A stretch of DNA of 64,000 nt from Hyphobacterium marinum (GCF_036330325.1 NZ_JAZDRO010000002.1:468306-532305); one strand, 5' to 3'; shown: positions 41,091-49,885, counted from the first letter of the stretch. The notes: generated by a model from the sequence alone, not told the origin. Translations and numbers: made by a program.

Positions 41091-42026
41091 ATGACAGATA
41101 CGATCCTGACGCTCGAGGGCGTCACGAAACGCTATGGCAGCTTTACCGCCGTCAACGGCCTCGACCTTTCGGTCGAGCGCGGGACGATCACGGGATTTCT
41201 GGGACCGAACGGGGCGGGTAAGACCACCTCTTTGCGCATGTCCCTGGGAATATTGCGGCCCGATGCAGGCAAGGTGCGCATGTTCGGCAAGGCTCCGAAT
41301 GCCCGCACGCTCGACCGGGTTGGCTTCCTCCCAGAAGAGCGCGGCATCTACAAGAAGATGAAGGCCGAGGACGCCATCGTCTTCTTCGCCCGCCTGAAGG
41401 GCATGGCCCCCGGCGAAGCGCGCAAGCGCGCCCGCGCCCGGCTGGAGCAATTCGGTCTCGGCTCGGCCGGTGGCAAGAAGATCAAGGAATTGTCCAAGGG
41501 CATGGCCCAGAAGGTCCAGATCATCGCCGCCCTGGTCCACGACCCCGAATTCATCATCCTCGATGAGCCCTTTTCCGGCCTCGACCCGGTCAACCAGAAA
41601 GTCCTGGAAGGCATGGTCCGCGCCGAGGCGCAGACCGGCAAGACCGTCCTCTTTTCGACCCACGTCATGGAACACGCCGAACGGCTGTGTGACCGCATCG
41701 TGCTGGTCGCCCAAGGCCGGAAAGTCTTTGACGGCACGGTCAACGAGGCGCTGGGTGAAGTCCCGCGCAGCGTGACGCTGGAAACTGCTGGCGGTGACGA
41801 CCTCACCTCGCTCCTGTCAGCCCACGGTGAGGTCACCGACCAGGGCGTGAATGCCGAAGGCGCGCGCAGCTGGCAGATCATCCTCAAACCCGGCTCGGAT
41901 GCGCAGACGCTGCTGAAGGCGTGTGTCGATGCCAATGTCCGGCTCGTGCGGTTTGAACCGATGCGGGCGCATCTGCACGACGCCTTCGTCCACCTTGTTG
42001 AATCCTCACCGAAGGAGGCCGTGTGA
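41091..42026 (+). CDS. ABC-2 exporter ATPase (NatA-like)
   Basis: 311 residues. Walker A GPNGAGKTT (about 35-43), signature LSKGMAQKVQ, Walker B FIILDEPFSGLDP, H-loop FSTHVMEHAERL, then a C-terminal extension of about 90 residues as in NatA/YhaQ-type sodium-export or drug-export ATPases. Its stop overlaps the ATG of the permease by four bases. Substrate not evident. Confidence 0.9.
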   Translation: MTDTILTLEGVTKRYGSFTAVNGLDLSVERGTITGFLGPNGAGKTTSLRMSLGILRPDAGKVRMFGKAPNARTLDRVGFLPEERGIYKKMKAEDAIVFFARLKGMAPGEARKRARARLEQFGLGSAGGKKIKELSKGMAQKVQIIAALVHDPEFIILDEPFSGLDPVNQKVLEGMVRAEAQTGKTVLFSTHVMEHAERLCDRIVLVAQGRKVFDGTVNEALGEVPRSVTLETAGGDDLTSLLSAHGEVTDQGVNAEGARSWQIILKPGSDAQTLLKACVDANVRLVRFEPMRAHLHDAFVHLVESSPKEAV

Positions 42027-43489
42027 TGCGCTCCATCTATCTCATCGCCCGGCGCGAATACCTCTCCTACGTCGCGACCTGGGGCTTCTGGCTCTCTCTT
42101 TTGTCGGTCCCGATGTTCATGCTGATCGGCGGCGGGCTTCCGGCCCTGATCGAGGGCTCACAGCCGACCCGCTACTACACCGTCATCGACGAGACGGGCG
42201 GCGAGTTTGCCGCCGCCATTGATCGCGAATTTGCGAACGCTCAGCGCGAAGACGCCATGGAGGCACTCGCCATTGCCGCTGAACAGCTCGGGCGTGCCGA
42301 CCGTATTCCCGAAGCCGAGGCTGCGCTGAACGCCCGCCCCGGCCTTGAAGGCCTGCCGGAAGCCCGCGCCATTCTCGGCATGCCGGAGTCTGTGCCGACG
42401 CCGGACTTCGCCGGGCGGTTTATCGAGGTCGAGCCGCCGGCCCGGTCACCGGACGATTTGCGGCCCTTCCTTCTGGGGGAGCAGACCATCTCCACCCCCG
42501 AAGGCGAACAGCCGCTGTTTGCGGCGATCATCTTCCGCCCGGGCGGGGAGTATGGCGTCGAGATCGACTACTGGAGTGCGCACCTGACCGACGGGGCGCT
42601 GTTGCGCCGGGTCGAGAACGCGCTGCGGGACCATTTGCGGACCGAACGGCTCACGGCGGAAGGCATCTCGCAGGCCCTGCTGGCCGAAGTCGAGGCCATC
42701 GATCCGGAAGCCCGCGAGCTGAACCCCGAACGCACCGGCGGCGACGCCGAAGTCAGAGACGCGGAACGCGTACCCTTCTTTGTCGGCATCGCCATGGCGT
42801 TCGCGCTGTGGGTTGTCGTCTTCTCGGTCGTCAACATGCTGCTGACCGCCATGATCGAGGAAAAGGGCAACAAGATCCTTGAAGTCCTCCTAGCCTCGGC
42901 GCGTTTCCATGAAATCCTGATCGGCAAGCTCGCCGGTGTCGCCGCCGTGTCCGGCACGCTCCTCCTGTTCTGGACCGCGCTCAGTCTTGGTGGACTGGTC
43001 GGTGTCCAGACCTTCGCCACGCAAGCCGATCTGCCGATAGCCGAGATTATCGCGGCCATCCTCGATCCTGGCCTGCTCCTGCCGGCGCTGGGTTACTTCA
43101 TTATGGGCTATCTGATGTTCGGGACGGTGTTCCTCGCCATCGGATCGCTCTGCGACACGCTGCAGGAAGCCCAGAGCCTGATGAGCCCGATCTTCCTCGT
43201 GATGATGATCCCGCTCTTCATTATCGTGTCGTCGATCGAGGCCCCGGATTCCGGCTTCGTGCAGATCGCCTCCTGGGTGCCGTTCTGGACGCCCTTCCTG
43301 ATGATGGCGCGCCTGCCCACCGAACCGCCGATGATCGAGCTGATCGGCACGACCGCACTCATGGTCGGCACCGGGATTACGGTGATCGGGCTGGCGGGCT
43401 TCGTCTTCCGTCAGGGCGCGCTCGGTCGGGCGAACGCCGACTCGGCGAAGAAATTCCTGAAGCTCGGGAAGAAGAAGGCGGAAGCGTGA
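42023..43489 (+). CDS. ABC-2 exporter permease (NatB-like)
   Basis: 488 residues. One membrane helix near the N-terminus (about 14-38), a large extracytoplasmic domain (about 40-255) and five or six helices in the C-terminal half (from about residue 258: FFVGIAMAFALWVVVFSVVNMLLT and EEKGNKILEVLLAS, typical of the ABC2_membrane_3 family). Works with the overlapping ATPase upstream. Confidence 0.9.
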   Translation: MMRSIYLIARREYLSYVATWGFWLSLLSVPMFMLIGGGLPALIEGSQPTRYYTVIDETGGEFAAAIDREFANAQREDAMEALAIAAEQLGRADRIPEAEAALNARPGLEGLPEARAILGMPESVPTPDFAGRFIEVEPPARSPDDLRPFLLGEQTISTPEGEQPLFAAIIFRPGGEYGVEIDYWSAHLTDGALLRRVENALRDHLRTERLTAEGISQALLAEVEAIDPEARELNPERTGGDAEVRDAERVPFFVGIAMAFALWVVVFSVVNMLLTAMIEEKGNKILEVLLASARFHEILIGKLAGVAAVSGTLLLFWTALSLGGLVGVQTFATQADLPIAEIIAAILDPGLLLPALGYFIMGYLMFGTVFLAIGSLCDTLQEAQSLMSPIFLVMMIPLFIIVSSIEAPDSGFVQIASWVPFWTPFLMMARLPTEPPMIELIGTTALMVGTGITVIGLAGFVFRQGALGRANADSAKKFLKLGKKKAEA

Positions 43490-43510
43490 GGAAGGGCTAG
43501 CGCACTCTGG

Positions 43511-43619
43511 AACCCTCCTTCGAGGCCCGCTTCGCGAGCACCTCAGGATGAGGGTAATGGATGGCTACAAAGTCCTCATGCTGAGGTGCTTTCCGCAAGG
43601 AAAGCCTCGAAGCACGCAC
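43511..43619. repeat. Inverted pair of class 2 palindromic repeats
   Basis: CCTTCGAGGCCCGC...GCACCTCAGGATGAGG (43513-43554) is followed by the inverted unit TCCTCATGCTGAGGTGC...AGCCTCGAAGCACG (43573-43618). The two share CTTCGAGGC and GCACCTCAG-ATGAGG and could fold into a long cruciform. I recall units of this form as frequent in Caulobacterales and Rhizobiales intergenic DNA. Confidence 0.8.
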
Positions 43620-43634
43620 GACATCATCTAAAAC

Positions 43635-43669
43635 AAAAACCCCCGCCAGGCATACCGGCGGGGGTTTTT
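43635..43669 (-). terminator. Bidirectional terminator between the ABC exporter and rpsU
   Basis: AAAAACCCCCGCC / GGCGGGGGTTTTT with a nine-base loop; T-tracts are present on both strands, so it can end rpsU (leftward) and the exporter operon (rightward). Confidence 0.9.
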
Positions 43670-43699
43670 AAAACTCAAATCTGTCCAGCGAACGGACGA

Positions 43700-43933
43700 C
43701 TAGCGCGCAGACCGTGACTTCGACGGAATGAGACCTTCGCGCTGGGCACGCTTGCGGGCCAGCTTGCGGGCGCGGCGGATCGCTTCGGCCTTTTGGCGCG
43801 CGCGCTTCTCCGACGGCTTCTCATAATGATTGCGACGCTTCATTTCGCGGAAAGTGCCTTCCCGCTGCATCTTCTTTTTCAGCGCGCGGAGCGCTTGCTC
43901 CACATTGTTATCGCGCACGACGATCTCGACGAT
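43700..43933 (-). CDS. rpsU: 30S ribosomal protein bS21, probably starting at ATC
   Basis: The conserved body is unmistakable: RDNNVEQALRALKKKMQREG, MKRRNHYEKPSEKRARQKAEA, RRARKLARKRAQREGLIPS. Homologues begin MVQIFVRDNN; here the same register reads ATC GTC GAG ATC GTC GTG CGC GAT AAC, so the expected first Met codon is ATC at 43933-43931. AAGGGAG (43942-43948) lies exactly eight bases upstream of that ATC. The first GTG (43918) is 23 bases from the ribosome site and would drop a conserved strand. No ATG exists in this frame. With the ATC start the protein has 77 residues. It assists start-site recognition in the 30S subunit. Confidence 0.85.
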   Translation of the reverse strand: MVEIVVRDNNVEQALRALKKKMQREGTFREMKRRNHYEKPSEKRARQKAEAIRRARKLARKRAQREGLIPSKSRSAR

Positions 43934-44114
43934 GGTCCGCTCTCCCTTGGTCGTTTCAATCCAGTGGGGTTGCGTCCGGAATCGAAAACGCCACCGCCAG
44001 TTCGCTAAGAGGCGCGGGCTTTACCAGAGCAATGCGCGCCTGTCCACACCCTGAAAGCGGCGGATTGCCGCGTCAGGCATGACATTCCGGGCCGATTGGC
44101 CGTATAGGGAAGTC

Positions 44115-44777
44115 ATGACCCAGACCCAAGGTTCCGAATCCGTCCGCGACCGCCTGCTGGGCGCCATCCTGTCCGAAGCCGCTTTCGATGGCTGGAACGG
44201 GGCGAGTCTCGCTGCTGCGGCACGCGAATGTGGCCTGTCGGACGGTGACGTCCGGCTCGCCCTGCCGCGCGGCGTGCTCGATCTCGTTGCCCGCTGGTCA
44301 CAGCGCTGCGACCGTGAGGCCGAAGCCGAGATCGGCGCGGCCGACCTCAAATCGATGAAGATCCGTGAGCGGGTCACCTTCGCCGTCCTGGCGCGGCTGG
44401 AGACGATCGGTTCGGATGACGAAGCCGCGCGCAAGGCCCGCGCACGTCTGCTCCTGCCCGATGCGGGGACGCTGGGCGCGGAACTGATCTGGGCGACCAG
44501 CGACATGATCTGGCGCGCGCTGGGTGATTCGTCGACGGACGTGAATTTCTACACCAAGCGAATGACGCTCTCTGCCGTTTACGGCTCCAGCCTTGCGGCC
44601 TGGCTCGGCGACCAGAGCGCGGACAAGGCGGAGGCAAAAGCCTTCCTCGACCGGCGCATCGAAAACGTCATGCAGTTCGAGAAATTCAAGGCGCAAACGC
44701 GCAAGCTGACGGCCAACCTGCCTGATCCCGCAGAAATCTTCGGCAAGCTACGCTACGGGTTTGACCGGCGGACCTAG
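44115..44777 (+). CDS. COQ9-family ubiquinone biosynthesis protein
   Basis: 220 residues from ATG 44115 (AGGGA five bases upstream). An N-terminal TetR-like helical segment (about 10-65, SLAAAARECGLSDGDVRLALP) and a C-terminal COQ9 domain (about 75-205, with RLLLPDAGTLGAELIWATSDMIWRALGD and YTKRMTLSAVYGSSLAAWL). COQ9 proteins bind lipid and help hydroxylation of ubiquinone precursors in mitochondria and alphaproteobacteria. The 3' end overlaps the end of purK by 30 bases, convergently. Confidence 0.9.
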   Translation: MTQTQGSESVRDRLLGAILSEAAFDGWNGASLAAAARECGLSDGDVRLALPRGVLDLVARWSQRCDREAEAEIGAADLKSMKIRERVTFAVLARLETIGSDDEAARKARARLLLPDAGTLGAELIWATSDMIWRALGDSSTDVNFYTKRMTLSAVYGSSLAAWLGDQSADKAEAKAFLDRRIENVMQFEKFKAQTRKLTANLPDPAEIFGKLRYGFDRRT

Positions 44778-45842
44778 CCGCGTGACGTGGCCCATCTTGC
44801 GGCCATCGCGGGTTTCGCGCTTGCCGTAGAGATGCAGGCGCGCATCGCTCTCTCCGGCCAGTGTTTCCCACGCATCGACATCATGACCAATCAGGTTTGT
44901 CATTACCGCCTGGCTGTGCGCGGACGGACGCCCGAGCGGCCAGCCGGCCACGGCGCGCATATGCTGTTCGAACTGGCCGCAGGCACAGGCATCCATCGTC
45001 CAGTGACCGGTATTGTGCACGCGCGGGGCGATCTCGTTGACGAGCAGCTTGCCGCCGCCGAGGTCAAAGAGTTCGACGGCGAAAACGCCGACATGATCCA
45101 TGCCTTCACCCAGCGCTCGGGCGATGCGCTCGGCCTCGGCCTGTGTTGCGGCATCGACGACCGCCGGGGCGATGGTCTCGCGCAGAATGCCGCCTGCATG
45201 ACGGTTCTCACCCAGCGGATAGACCGCCATCGTCCCGTCGAGCCCGCGTCCGGCGACGACGGACAGCTCGCGGGTGAAGTTCACCATGGCTTCAAGGATG
45301 GAGGGCTGGCCGCCGACAGCGTCCCAGGCGGCGTCGAGGTCGGCCTCGGACCGGATCACGGCCTGGCCCTTGCCGTCATAGCCGAAGCGGCGGGTCTTCA
45401 GGATGGCCGGCGCGCAGATGGTTTGCAGCGCCGCTTTGAGTTCATCGAGACTCGCCACGGCTGCGAAGTCCGCGGTCCCCGCCCCGGCCTCACGGATGAA
45501 GGTCTTTTCGGTGACCCGGTCCTGCGTCAGCGCCAGCGAGCGCGTACCGGGACGCAGGGGCGCGGCAGAGGCTGCCGTCTCGACCGCCGCGAGCGGCACA
45601 TTCTCGAACTCATAGGTCACCGCATCGCACTTCGCGGCAAAAGAACCGACCGCGCCGGCATCATCCCAGGGCGCGCAATAGGCGCGCGCGGCGATGCGTC
45701 CGGCGGGGCTGTCGGGTGCCGGGTCATAGACATGGATGTCGAAGCCAAGCTCGGCCCCCGCCGTCGCCAGCATCCGGCCCAGCTGTCCGCCGCCGAGAAT
45801 GCCGATGACCGAGCCCGGAGCGAGCGGTGCGGTCTTGGTCAT
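44748..45842 (-). CDS. purK: N5-carboxyaminoimidazole ribonucleotide synthase
   Basis: 364 residues, ATP-grasp fold. GSVIGILGGGQLGRMLA at the N-terminus, YEFENV, AILKTRRFGYDGKGQ, NFTRELSVVAGR, and the C-terminal EIAPRVHNTGHWT. Converts AIR, bicarbonate and ATP to N5-CAIR in purine synthesis. ATG 45842 is four bases after the purE stop (next feature), so the two are one operon. The 3' end overlaps COQ9. Confidence 0.95.
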   Translation of the reverse strand: MTKTAPLAPGSVIGILGGGQLGRMLATAGAELGFDIHVYDPAPDSPAGRIAARAYCAPWDDAGAVGSFAAKCDAVTYEFENVPLAAVETAASAAPLRPGTRSLALTQDRVTEKTFIREAGAGTADFAAVASLDELKAALQTICAPAILKTRRFGYDGKGQAVIRSEADLDAAWDAVGGQPSILEAMVNFTRELSVVAGRGLDGTMAVYPLGENRHAGGILRETIAPAVVDAATQAEAERIARALGEGMDHVGVFAVELFDLGGGKLLVNEIAPRVHNTGHWTMDACACGQFEQHMRAVAGWPLGRPSAHSQAVMTNLIGHDVDAWETLAGESDARLHLYGKRETRDGRKMGHVTRLGPPVKPVA

Positions 45843-45846
45843 GGGA

Positions 45847-46332
45847 TCAATCCGAAACCGAGTGGGGAACGGCTGTCGTCTGCGCCGCGCGCCAGTCTGC
45901 GAGGCGCTTGGCCACCGCGTCGTCGCCAAGCGCGATGATCGAGGCCGCCAACAGGCCGGCATTCTTCGCCCCCGCCTCGCCAATGGCGAGCGTGCCGACC
46001 GGAACACCGCCCGGCATCTGGGCAATGGAGAGGAGGCTGTCGAGCCCGGACAACGCTTTCGATTCCACCGGAACACCCAGCACGGGCAAGGTCGTCATCG
46101 ATGCGATCATGCCGGGCAGGTGTGCCGCCCCGCCCGCGCCCGCGATGATGACCTTGAAGCCCTTGTCCGCCGCGCCTTGCGCGAATTCGGCCATGCGTTC
46201 GGGCGTGCGGTGCGCAGAGACGACGCGCGCGTCATAGTCCAGCCCCAGCTCGTCGAGCATGTCGGCGGCGCGCTTCATCGTCGGCCAGTCTGACCGCGAA
46301 CCCATGACGATGGCGATGACGGGTCGGCTCAA
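45847..46332 (-). CDS. purE: N5-CAIR mutase, class I
   Basis: 161 residues from TTG 46332; GGGAGG stands seven bases upstream, deciding this start over a longer open frame. GSRSDWPT (11-18), SAHRTPERM (39-47), AGAGGAAHLPGM and the C-terminal NAGLLAA match class I PurE. It moves the carboxylate of N5-CAIR to give CAIR. A TTG start is unusual for a housekeeping gene. Confidence 0.93.
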   Translation of the reverse strand: MSRPVIAIVMGSRSDWPTMKRAADMLDELGLDYDARVVSAHRTPERMAEFAQGAADKGFKVIIAGAGGAAHLPGMIASMTTLPVLGVPVESKALSGLDSLLSIAQMPGGVPVGTLAIGEAGAKNAGLLAASIIALGDDAVAKRLADWRAAQTTAVPHSVSD

Positions 46333-46486
46333 GGCCCTGCCTCCCTTGTCTGGCACGGGTAAAAAGGAAGCGCGGGACCATAGGCGAGCGCGCGCCCGCG
46401 TCAAGCGATTAACCTTGACTCTTTCTTAACTGCGGGGGGCGACAGTTGCGGCCCAGAACGTCCTTAAAAAAGGAAGGTTGCCGGCC

Positions 46487-47218
46487 ATGCGCATCCGCCC
46501 GCTCGACAATACCCGCGCCACCAGCGCCTCGGGAGACGCCAAGCGGACGTCCGCATCCACCGGCACCGGACAGGCTGCTGCGGCCAGCGCGCCGCGTGAT
46601 GCCGCCTCGATCATGGGCGTGCCGGAAAACGAGCTGACACCGAATGTCCAGCGCGCGCTTCTGACCCTGATGGGCGAGGTCGACCAGCTGCGCCAGGAAA
46701 CCGAGCGTCTGAGGTCCAAGGTTCTGGAGCTGGAATCGCTTGCTGACCGCGATGTGCTGCTACCCATTCTCAACCGCCGCGCCTTCGTGCGCGAGGTCTC
46801 CAAGGCGGTGGCCCTGGCCGAACGCCATAATGCGCCGTCTGCCCTCGTCTATTTCGATCTGAATGGCTTTAAAGGGATCAACGACACACACGGCCATGCT
46901 GCGGGGGATGCGGCCCTGCGCCATGTCGGGGCCATCCTGACCGCCCATTTGCGCGAGACCGACGCGATCGGCCGCCTGGGCGGTGATGAGTTCGGCGTGG
47001 TGTTGACTCTGAGTTCGCGCGCTTCAGCCGAACAGAAGGCCGAGGAATTGTCCGAGCTGATTGGCGGGACGCCGTTCGAGTTCGAGGGCAAGTCGCTGTC
47101 CATCCGGGCCGCGTGGGGCGTTCAGGAACTCGCTGCCGGGATGACGCCCGATGTCGCCATGGCCGAGGCCGATGCGGCGATGTATGCGCGCAAGGAAGAC
47201 GCCCGTCAGGCCGGCTAA
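46487..47218 (+). CDS. GGDEF diguanylate cyclase
   Basis: 243 residues. Low-complexity N-terminus (1-45), a coiled coil (about 53-87, GEVDQLRQETERLRSKVLELE) and a complete GGDEF domain (about 88-240). Active site RLGGDEFG with GGDEF at 165-169 and an inhibitory I-site RETD at 156-159, five residues upstream. So it should make c-di-GMP and be feedback inhibited. ATG 46487 follows GGAAGG by nine bases. The layout resembles Caulobacter DgcB (coiled coil plus GGDEF); c-di-GMP links to surface attachment and cell cycle. Upstream (46409-46430) two TTAAC half-sites of the CtrA type lie 13 bases apart, too far apart for a standard full site. Confidence 0.9.
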   Translation: MRIRPLDNTRATSASGDAKRTSASTGTGQAAAASAPRDAASIMGVPENELTPNVQRALLTLMGEVDQLRQETERLRSKVLELESLADRDVLLPILNRRAFVREVSKAVALAERHNAPSALVYFDLNGFKGINDTHGHAAGDAALRHVGAILTAHLRETDAIGRLGGDEFGVVLTLSSRASAEQKAEELSELIGGTPFEFEGKSLSIRAAWGVQELAAGMTPDVAMAEADAAMYARKEDARQAG

Positions 47219-47229
47219 CCGCGTTTCGC

Positions 47230-47442
47230 TCAGGCGATAATGTCGGGCGTGAACAGGTCTTCCAGGGCCGCGATACGGTCCTTCAGATACAGTTTTTCTT
47301 TCTTCAGGCGCGCGACTTTCAGCTGATCGGCAACGCCGGTTTCGCTCAGCGCCTCGATCTCGCTGTCGAGGGCGCGGTGACGCACGCGCAGGTCGGCGAT
47401 ATTCGCCTTCAGGGCATCGTCATCAAGTGCCGTGTCGTCCAT
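47230..47442 (-). CDS. DUF465 (YdcH-type) small coiled-coil protein
   Basis: 70 residues. The helical hairpin HRALDSEIEALSE...LKVARLKKEKLYLKDRIAALE is the DUF465 signature. No signal or membrane helix. Function unknown. A second family member lies 1.2 kb to the right. Confidence 0.85.
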   Translation of the reverse strand: MDDTALDDDALKANIADLRVRHRALDSEIEALSETGVADQLKVARLKKEKLYLKDRIAALEDLFTPDIIA

Positions 47443-47529
47443 CAGTCCGGTTTCGTGTCTGGGGCCGCGGCGGCTGCCTCGCCTGTAGAACCGGTCCGGC
47501 CGGTTCGCCGTTGCATCGTGGCTATCAGT

Positions 47530-48000
47530 CTACACCGTTTCGCGCGGCGCGAAAACGGCTGTGATCAAGCCGTCAAATCCGTCCGCATATCCGCAGTGCT
47601 CCGCGTAAGCCTGCAGGGCGCTGTGCGCCTGAAGCTCGGGCGGCGCGGATGTGGCGGGGCAATGCGGCCAAAATTCGACGAGGCGGTCTTGCAGGACTCG
47701 CTCGGCGGCCAGCTCGCAAGACAACAGGCCCTGGTAAAGGTCCGCCGCGTCGTCCGCTTTCCTGGCTTCCCGCCGCGCCGATCGCACCGGTCCCGTGACG
47801 CGGCGCGTCCAGTCCTGCGCGATGTCGATGGCCGGACTGAGCGCAGGGCCGGGTTCGCGGCCCTTCTCGGCGAGCCAGAGACACCAGAGCATCAGATTGA
47901 CGTCGAGCCCGTGCCGGTCCTGAAGCACCAGCAGCGCGTCCTTCACGCCGGGACTGGCATAGCAGTCCAGCGACCAGTCCCAGAAAGGATTATCCGTCAT
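47530..48000 (-). CDS. TIGR02444 family protein
   Basis: 156 residues. N-terminus NPFWDWSLDCYASPGVKDALLVLQDRHGLDVNLMLWCLWL matches, by my recollection, the short uncharacterised TIGR02444 family (cited residues 4-43). Its ATG overlaps the ubiX stop by four bases, so the pair is translationally coupled. No function known. Confidence 0.82.
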   Translation of the reverse strand: MTDNPFWDWSLDCYASPGVKDALLVLQDRHGLDVNLMLWCLWLAEKGREPGPALSPAIDIAQDWTRRVTGPVRSARREARKADDAADLYQGLLSCELAAERVLQDRLVEFWPHCPATSAPPELQAHSALQAYAEHCGYADGFDGLITAVFAPRETV

Positions 48001-48599
48001 CGCCGCGCCGAAGGGCGGCGGCCACTTTCGAGATCCTCACCCCAACGGCGGGTGGGTTTCCAGTCGAGGCCGAACAGGTCAAGCGCCCGGCCAACCGTCT
48101 GGTCGACCATGTCCGCGAGACTCTCCGGCTTCGCGTAGAAGGCCGGGAGCGGCGGCATGATCACCGCGCCCATTTCGGCAAGCTGTGTCATCGTCCTGAG
48201 GTGGCCAAGATGGAACGGCGTCTCGCGTACCATCAGGACCAGGCGGCGGCGTTCCTTCAGGGTGACGTCCGCGGCGCGGCTGATCAGGCCTGACGTCACG
48301 CCGGTGGCGATTTCCGACATGGTGCGAACCGAACAGGGCGCGATCAGCATGCCCAGCGACCGGAAAGACCCTGAAGCGGGCGGCGCGCCGACATCGCTCG
48401 GTTTGTAGGCATGGTCGGCCAGGTCCTTCAGCCCGGCAGGCGTGAGATCGGTTTCATAGCCGAGCGTCATTTCCGCGGCTTTCGAGGCAATCAGGTGGGA
48501 GTCGACGCCCAGCTCGCGCAACGCCTGGAGCGCGCGAATGCCATAGACCGAGCCCGACGCGCCGCTGACACCGACAATGAGGCGGGGTTTGTCGCCCAT
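47997..48599 (-). CDS. ubiX: Flavin prenyltransferase UbiX
   Basis: 200 residues. VGVSGASGSVYGIRAL at the N-terminus, LIAPCSVRTMSEIATGVTSGLISRAADVTLKERRRLVLMVRETP (about 85-128) and MPPLPAFY. Makes prenylated FMN, the cofactor for UbiD decarboxylase in ubiquinone synthesis. Coupled to the TIGR02444 gene. With COQ9 in the same window it reflects aerobic quinone metabolism. Confidence 0.94.
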   Translation of the reverse strand: MGDKPRLIVGVSGASGSVYGIRALQALRELGVDSHLIASKAAEMTLGYETDLTPAGLKDLADHAYKPSDVGAPPASGSFRSLGMLIAPCSVRTMSEIATGVTSGLISRAADVTLKERRRLVLMVRETPFHLGHLRTMTQLAEMGAVIMPPLPAFYAKPESLADMVDQTVGRALDLFGLDWKPTRRWGEDLESGRRPSARR

Positions 48600-48693
48600 T
48601 TCTTCACCCTGTTGGCAAACGTGATGTGACAGAGGCCACCGAAGAGTGCTTCAATTAGTCCCTGAGTGTAGCGAACAACAAGGAGCGACGCAC

Positions 48694-48864
48694 ATGCCTG
48701 TTGAAGCCCATATCCGTGAACTCGACTCCCGCCACCATCATCTCGACGAGCTGATCGAGCGGGAAATGAAACGTCCGGGTTCGGATTCGCTTCACCTCCA
48801 GACGCTCAAGAAGGAAAAGCTCAAGCTCAAGGAACAGATCGAGGGGTTGCGACGACAACACTGA
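48694..48864 (+). CDS. DUF465 (YdcH-type) small protein, second copy
   Basis: 56 residues from ATG 48694; AAGGAG stands eight bases upstream, so the longer open frame is not used. HIRELDSRHHHLDELIEREMKRPG and LQTLKKEKLKLKEQIEGLRRQ give the family's helical hairpin. Unknown function; not adjacent to the first copy, separated by ubiX and the TIGR02444 gene. Confidence 0.85.
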   Translation: MPVEAHIRELDSRHHHLDELIEREMKRPGSDSLHLQTLKKEKLKLKEQIEGLRRQH

Positions 48865-48909
48865 CGATCGCGTAACATCCCTGACGCAGACGTGAACCTG
48901 CAAGTAACC

Positions 48910-48940
48910 CGGGGCGGCCCTATATAGGGCTGCCCCGTTT
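48910..48940 (+). terminator. Terminator-like palindrome between DUF465 and the TPR lipoprotein gene
   Basis: CGGGGC-GGCCC-TATA-GGGC-TGCCCCG folds into a long stem followed by only GTTTGC; the weak T-run makes the call uncertain. The central TATATA could also be a promoter element. Confidence 0.45.
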
Positions 48941-48974
48941 GCGTATTGCGGGCAGGAGCGCTAGGAGTTTGCGC

Positions 48975-49850
48975 ATGCGAAACGCCTCATTCATCACCGC
49001 TCTGTCGCTGTTCGTGGCCGTGACTGCCTGCGGCCAGAAAGCCCCGTCCGAAACCGATATGGCGGCCAGTCCCTGCCATGCAGGCGAGGCCGCGCTGGCC
49101 GCTGACGATCCCGAAAACGCGGTTGCAGGCCTGGAAGCCTGTCTGGAGTCGCGCGAACTCGACCCGGAGCGCGAGGCGATTGTCCATTCCCAACTGGGCG
49201 GAGCCTATCTCTATCTGGACCGCTATGAAGAGGCGCTGCGGGAATTCGATCTCGCCTACGCTATCGCGGAGACCCAGGGCACGACGCTGAACAGCCCCTA
49301 TGTGCGCCGCAATCGCGGTATCGCGCGTTATCGGACCGAACGCCTGGACGGTGCCTTGTCGGACCTGGAGCAGGCAGCTCGCGAGCTGCCCGACGATATG
49401 CTGACCCATCTCAATCTGGGCAGTGTCTACCAGACGATGGAACGGCCTGCCGAGGCGGTCGCTGCCTTTGATACCGTGACCCGTCTGGAACCGTCCTGGC
49501 CGAGCGGCTGGATTGCCCGCTCCGGGGCCCTGCTGGAACTGGGTATGTATGAGGCGGCCATCGACGATGCGCGCCGCGCGGTGGAGCTGGACCCGGAGAG
49601 CGGATTCGCTCTGAACGCGCTGTGCTGGTCGCTGATCGAGAATGACCAGGCCGCCGCGGCGCTGCCGCTGTGCGAACAGGCGGTTGCGGCCGAACCCGAG
49701 ATCGGAGCCATCGTCCACTCCCTCGCCTCTGCGCTGGAAGATGTGGGCCGGACCGAGGAAGCCTATCCGCTCTTCGCACAGGCGTTTGAGCTGACGCCGG
49801 ACAGCGAGGAGATCGAGGCCGATTACCGTCGGACCCATCCCGAGCGCTAG
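48975..49850 (+). CDS. TPR-repeat lipoprotein
   Basis: 291 residues from ATG 48975 (AGGAG seven bases upstream). Lipoprotein signal ending AVTAC, lipid on Cys19. About six TPR units follow (about 35-285: AALAADDPENAVAGLEACLE, LGGAYLYLDRYEEALREFD, LNLGSVYQTMERPAEAVAAFD and others). Probably a periplasmic protein-interaction factor. Followed after 35 bases by an SDR gene. Confidence 0.85.
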   Translation: MRNASFITALSLFVAVTACGQKAPSETDMAASPCHAGEAALAADDPENAVAGLEACLESRELDPEREAIVHSQLGGAYLYLDRYEEALREFDLAYAIAETQGTTLNSPYVRRNRGIARYRTERLDGALSDLEQAARELPDDMLTHLNLGSVYQTMERPAEAVAAFDTVTRLEPSWPSGWIARSGALLELGMYEAAIDDARRAVELDPESGFALNALCWSLIENDQAAAALPLCEQAVAAEPEIGAIVHSLASALEDVGRTEEAYPLFAQAFELTPDSEEIEADYRRTHPER

Positions 49851-49885
49851 CCGCTTTCCCAAAGACATTTGAAAGGGCCACACCA

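Noticed and set aside
43700..43918. GTG 43918 as the start of rpsU
   Set aside because: The ribosome site is 23 bases away and the protein would lose the conserved first strand; the ATC start fits spacing and alignment better.
46409..46430. Full CtrA-binding site before the GGDEF gene
   Set aside because: TTAAC half-sites are 13 bases apart instead of seven, so only half-sites are claimed.
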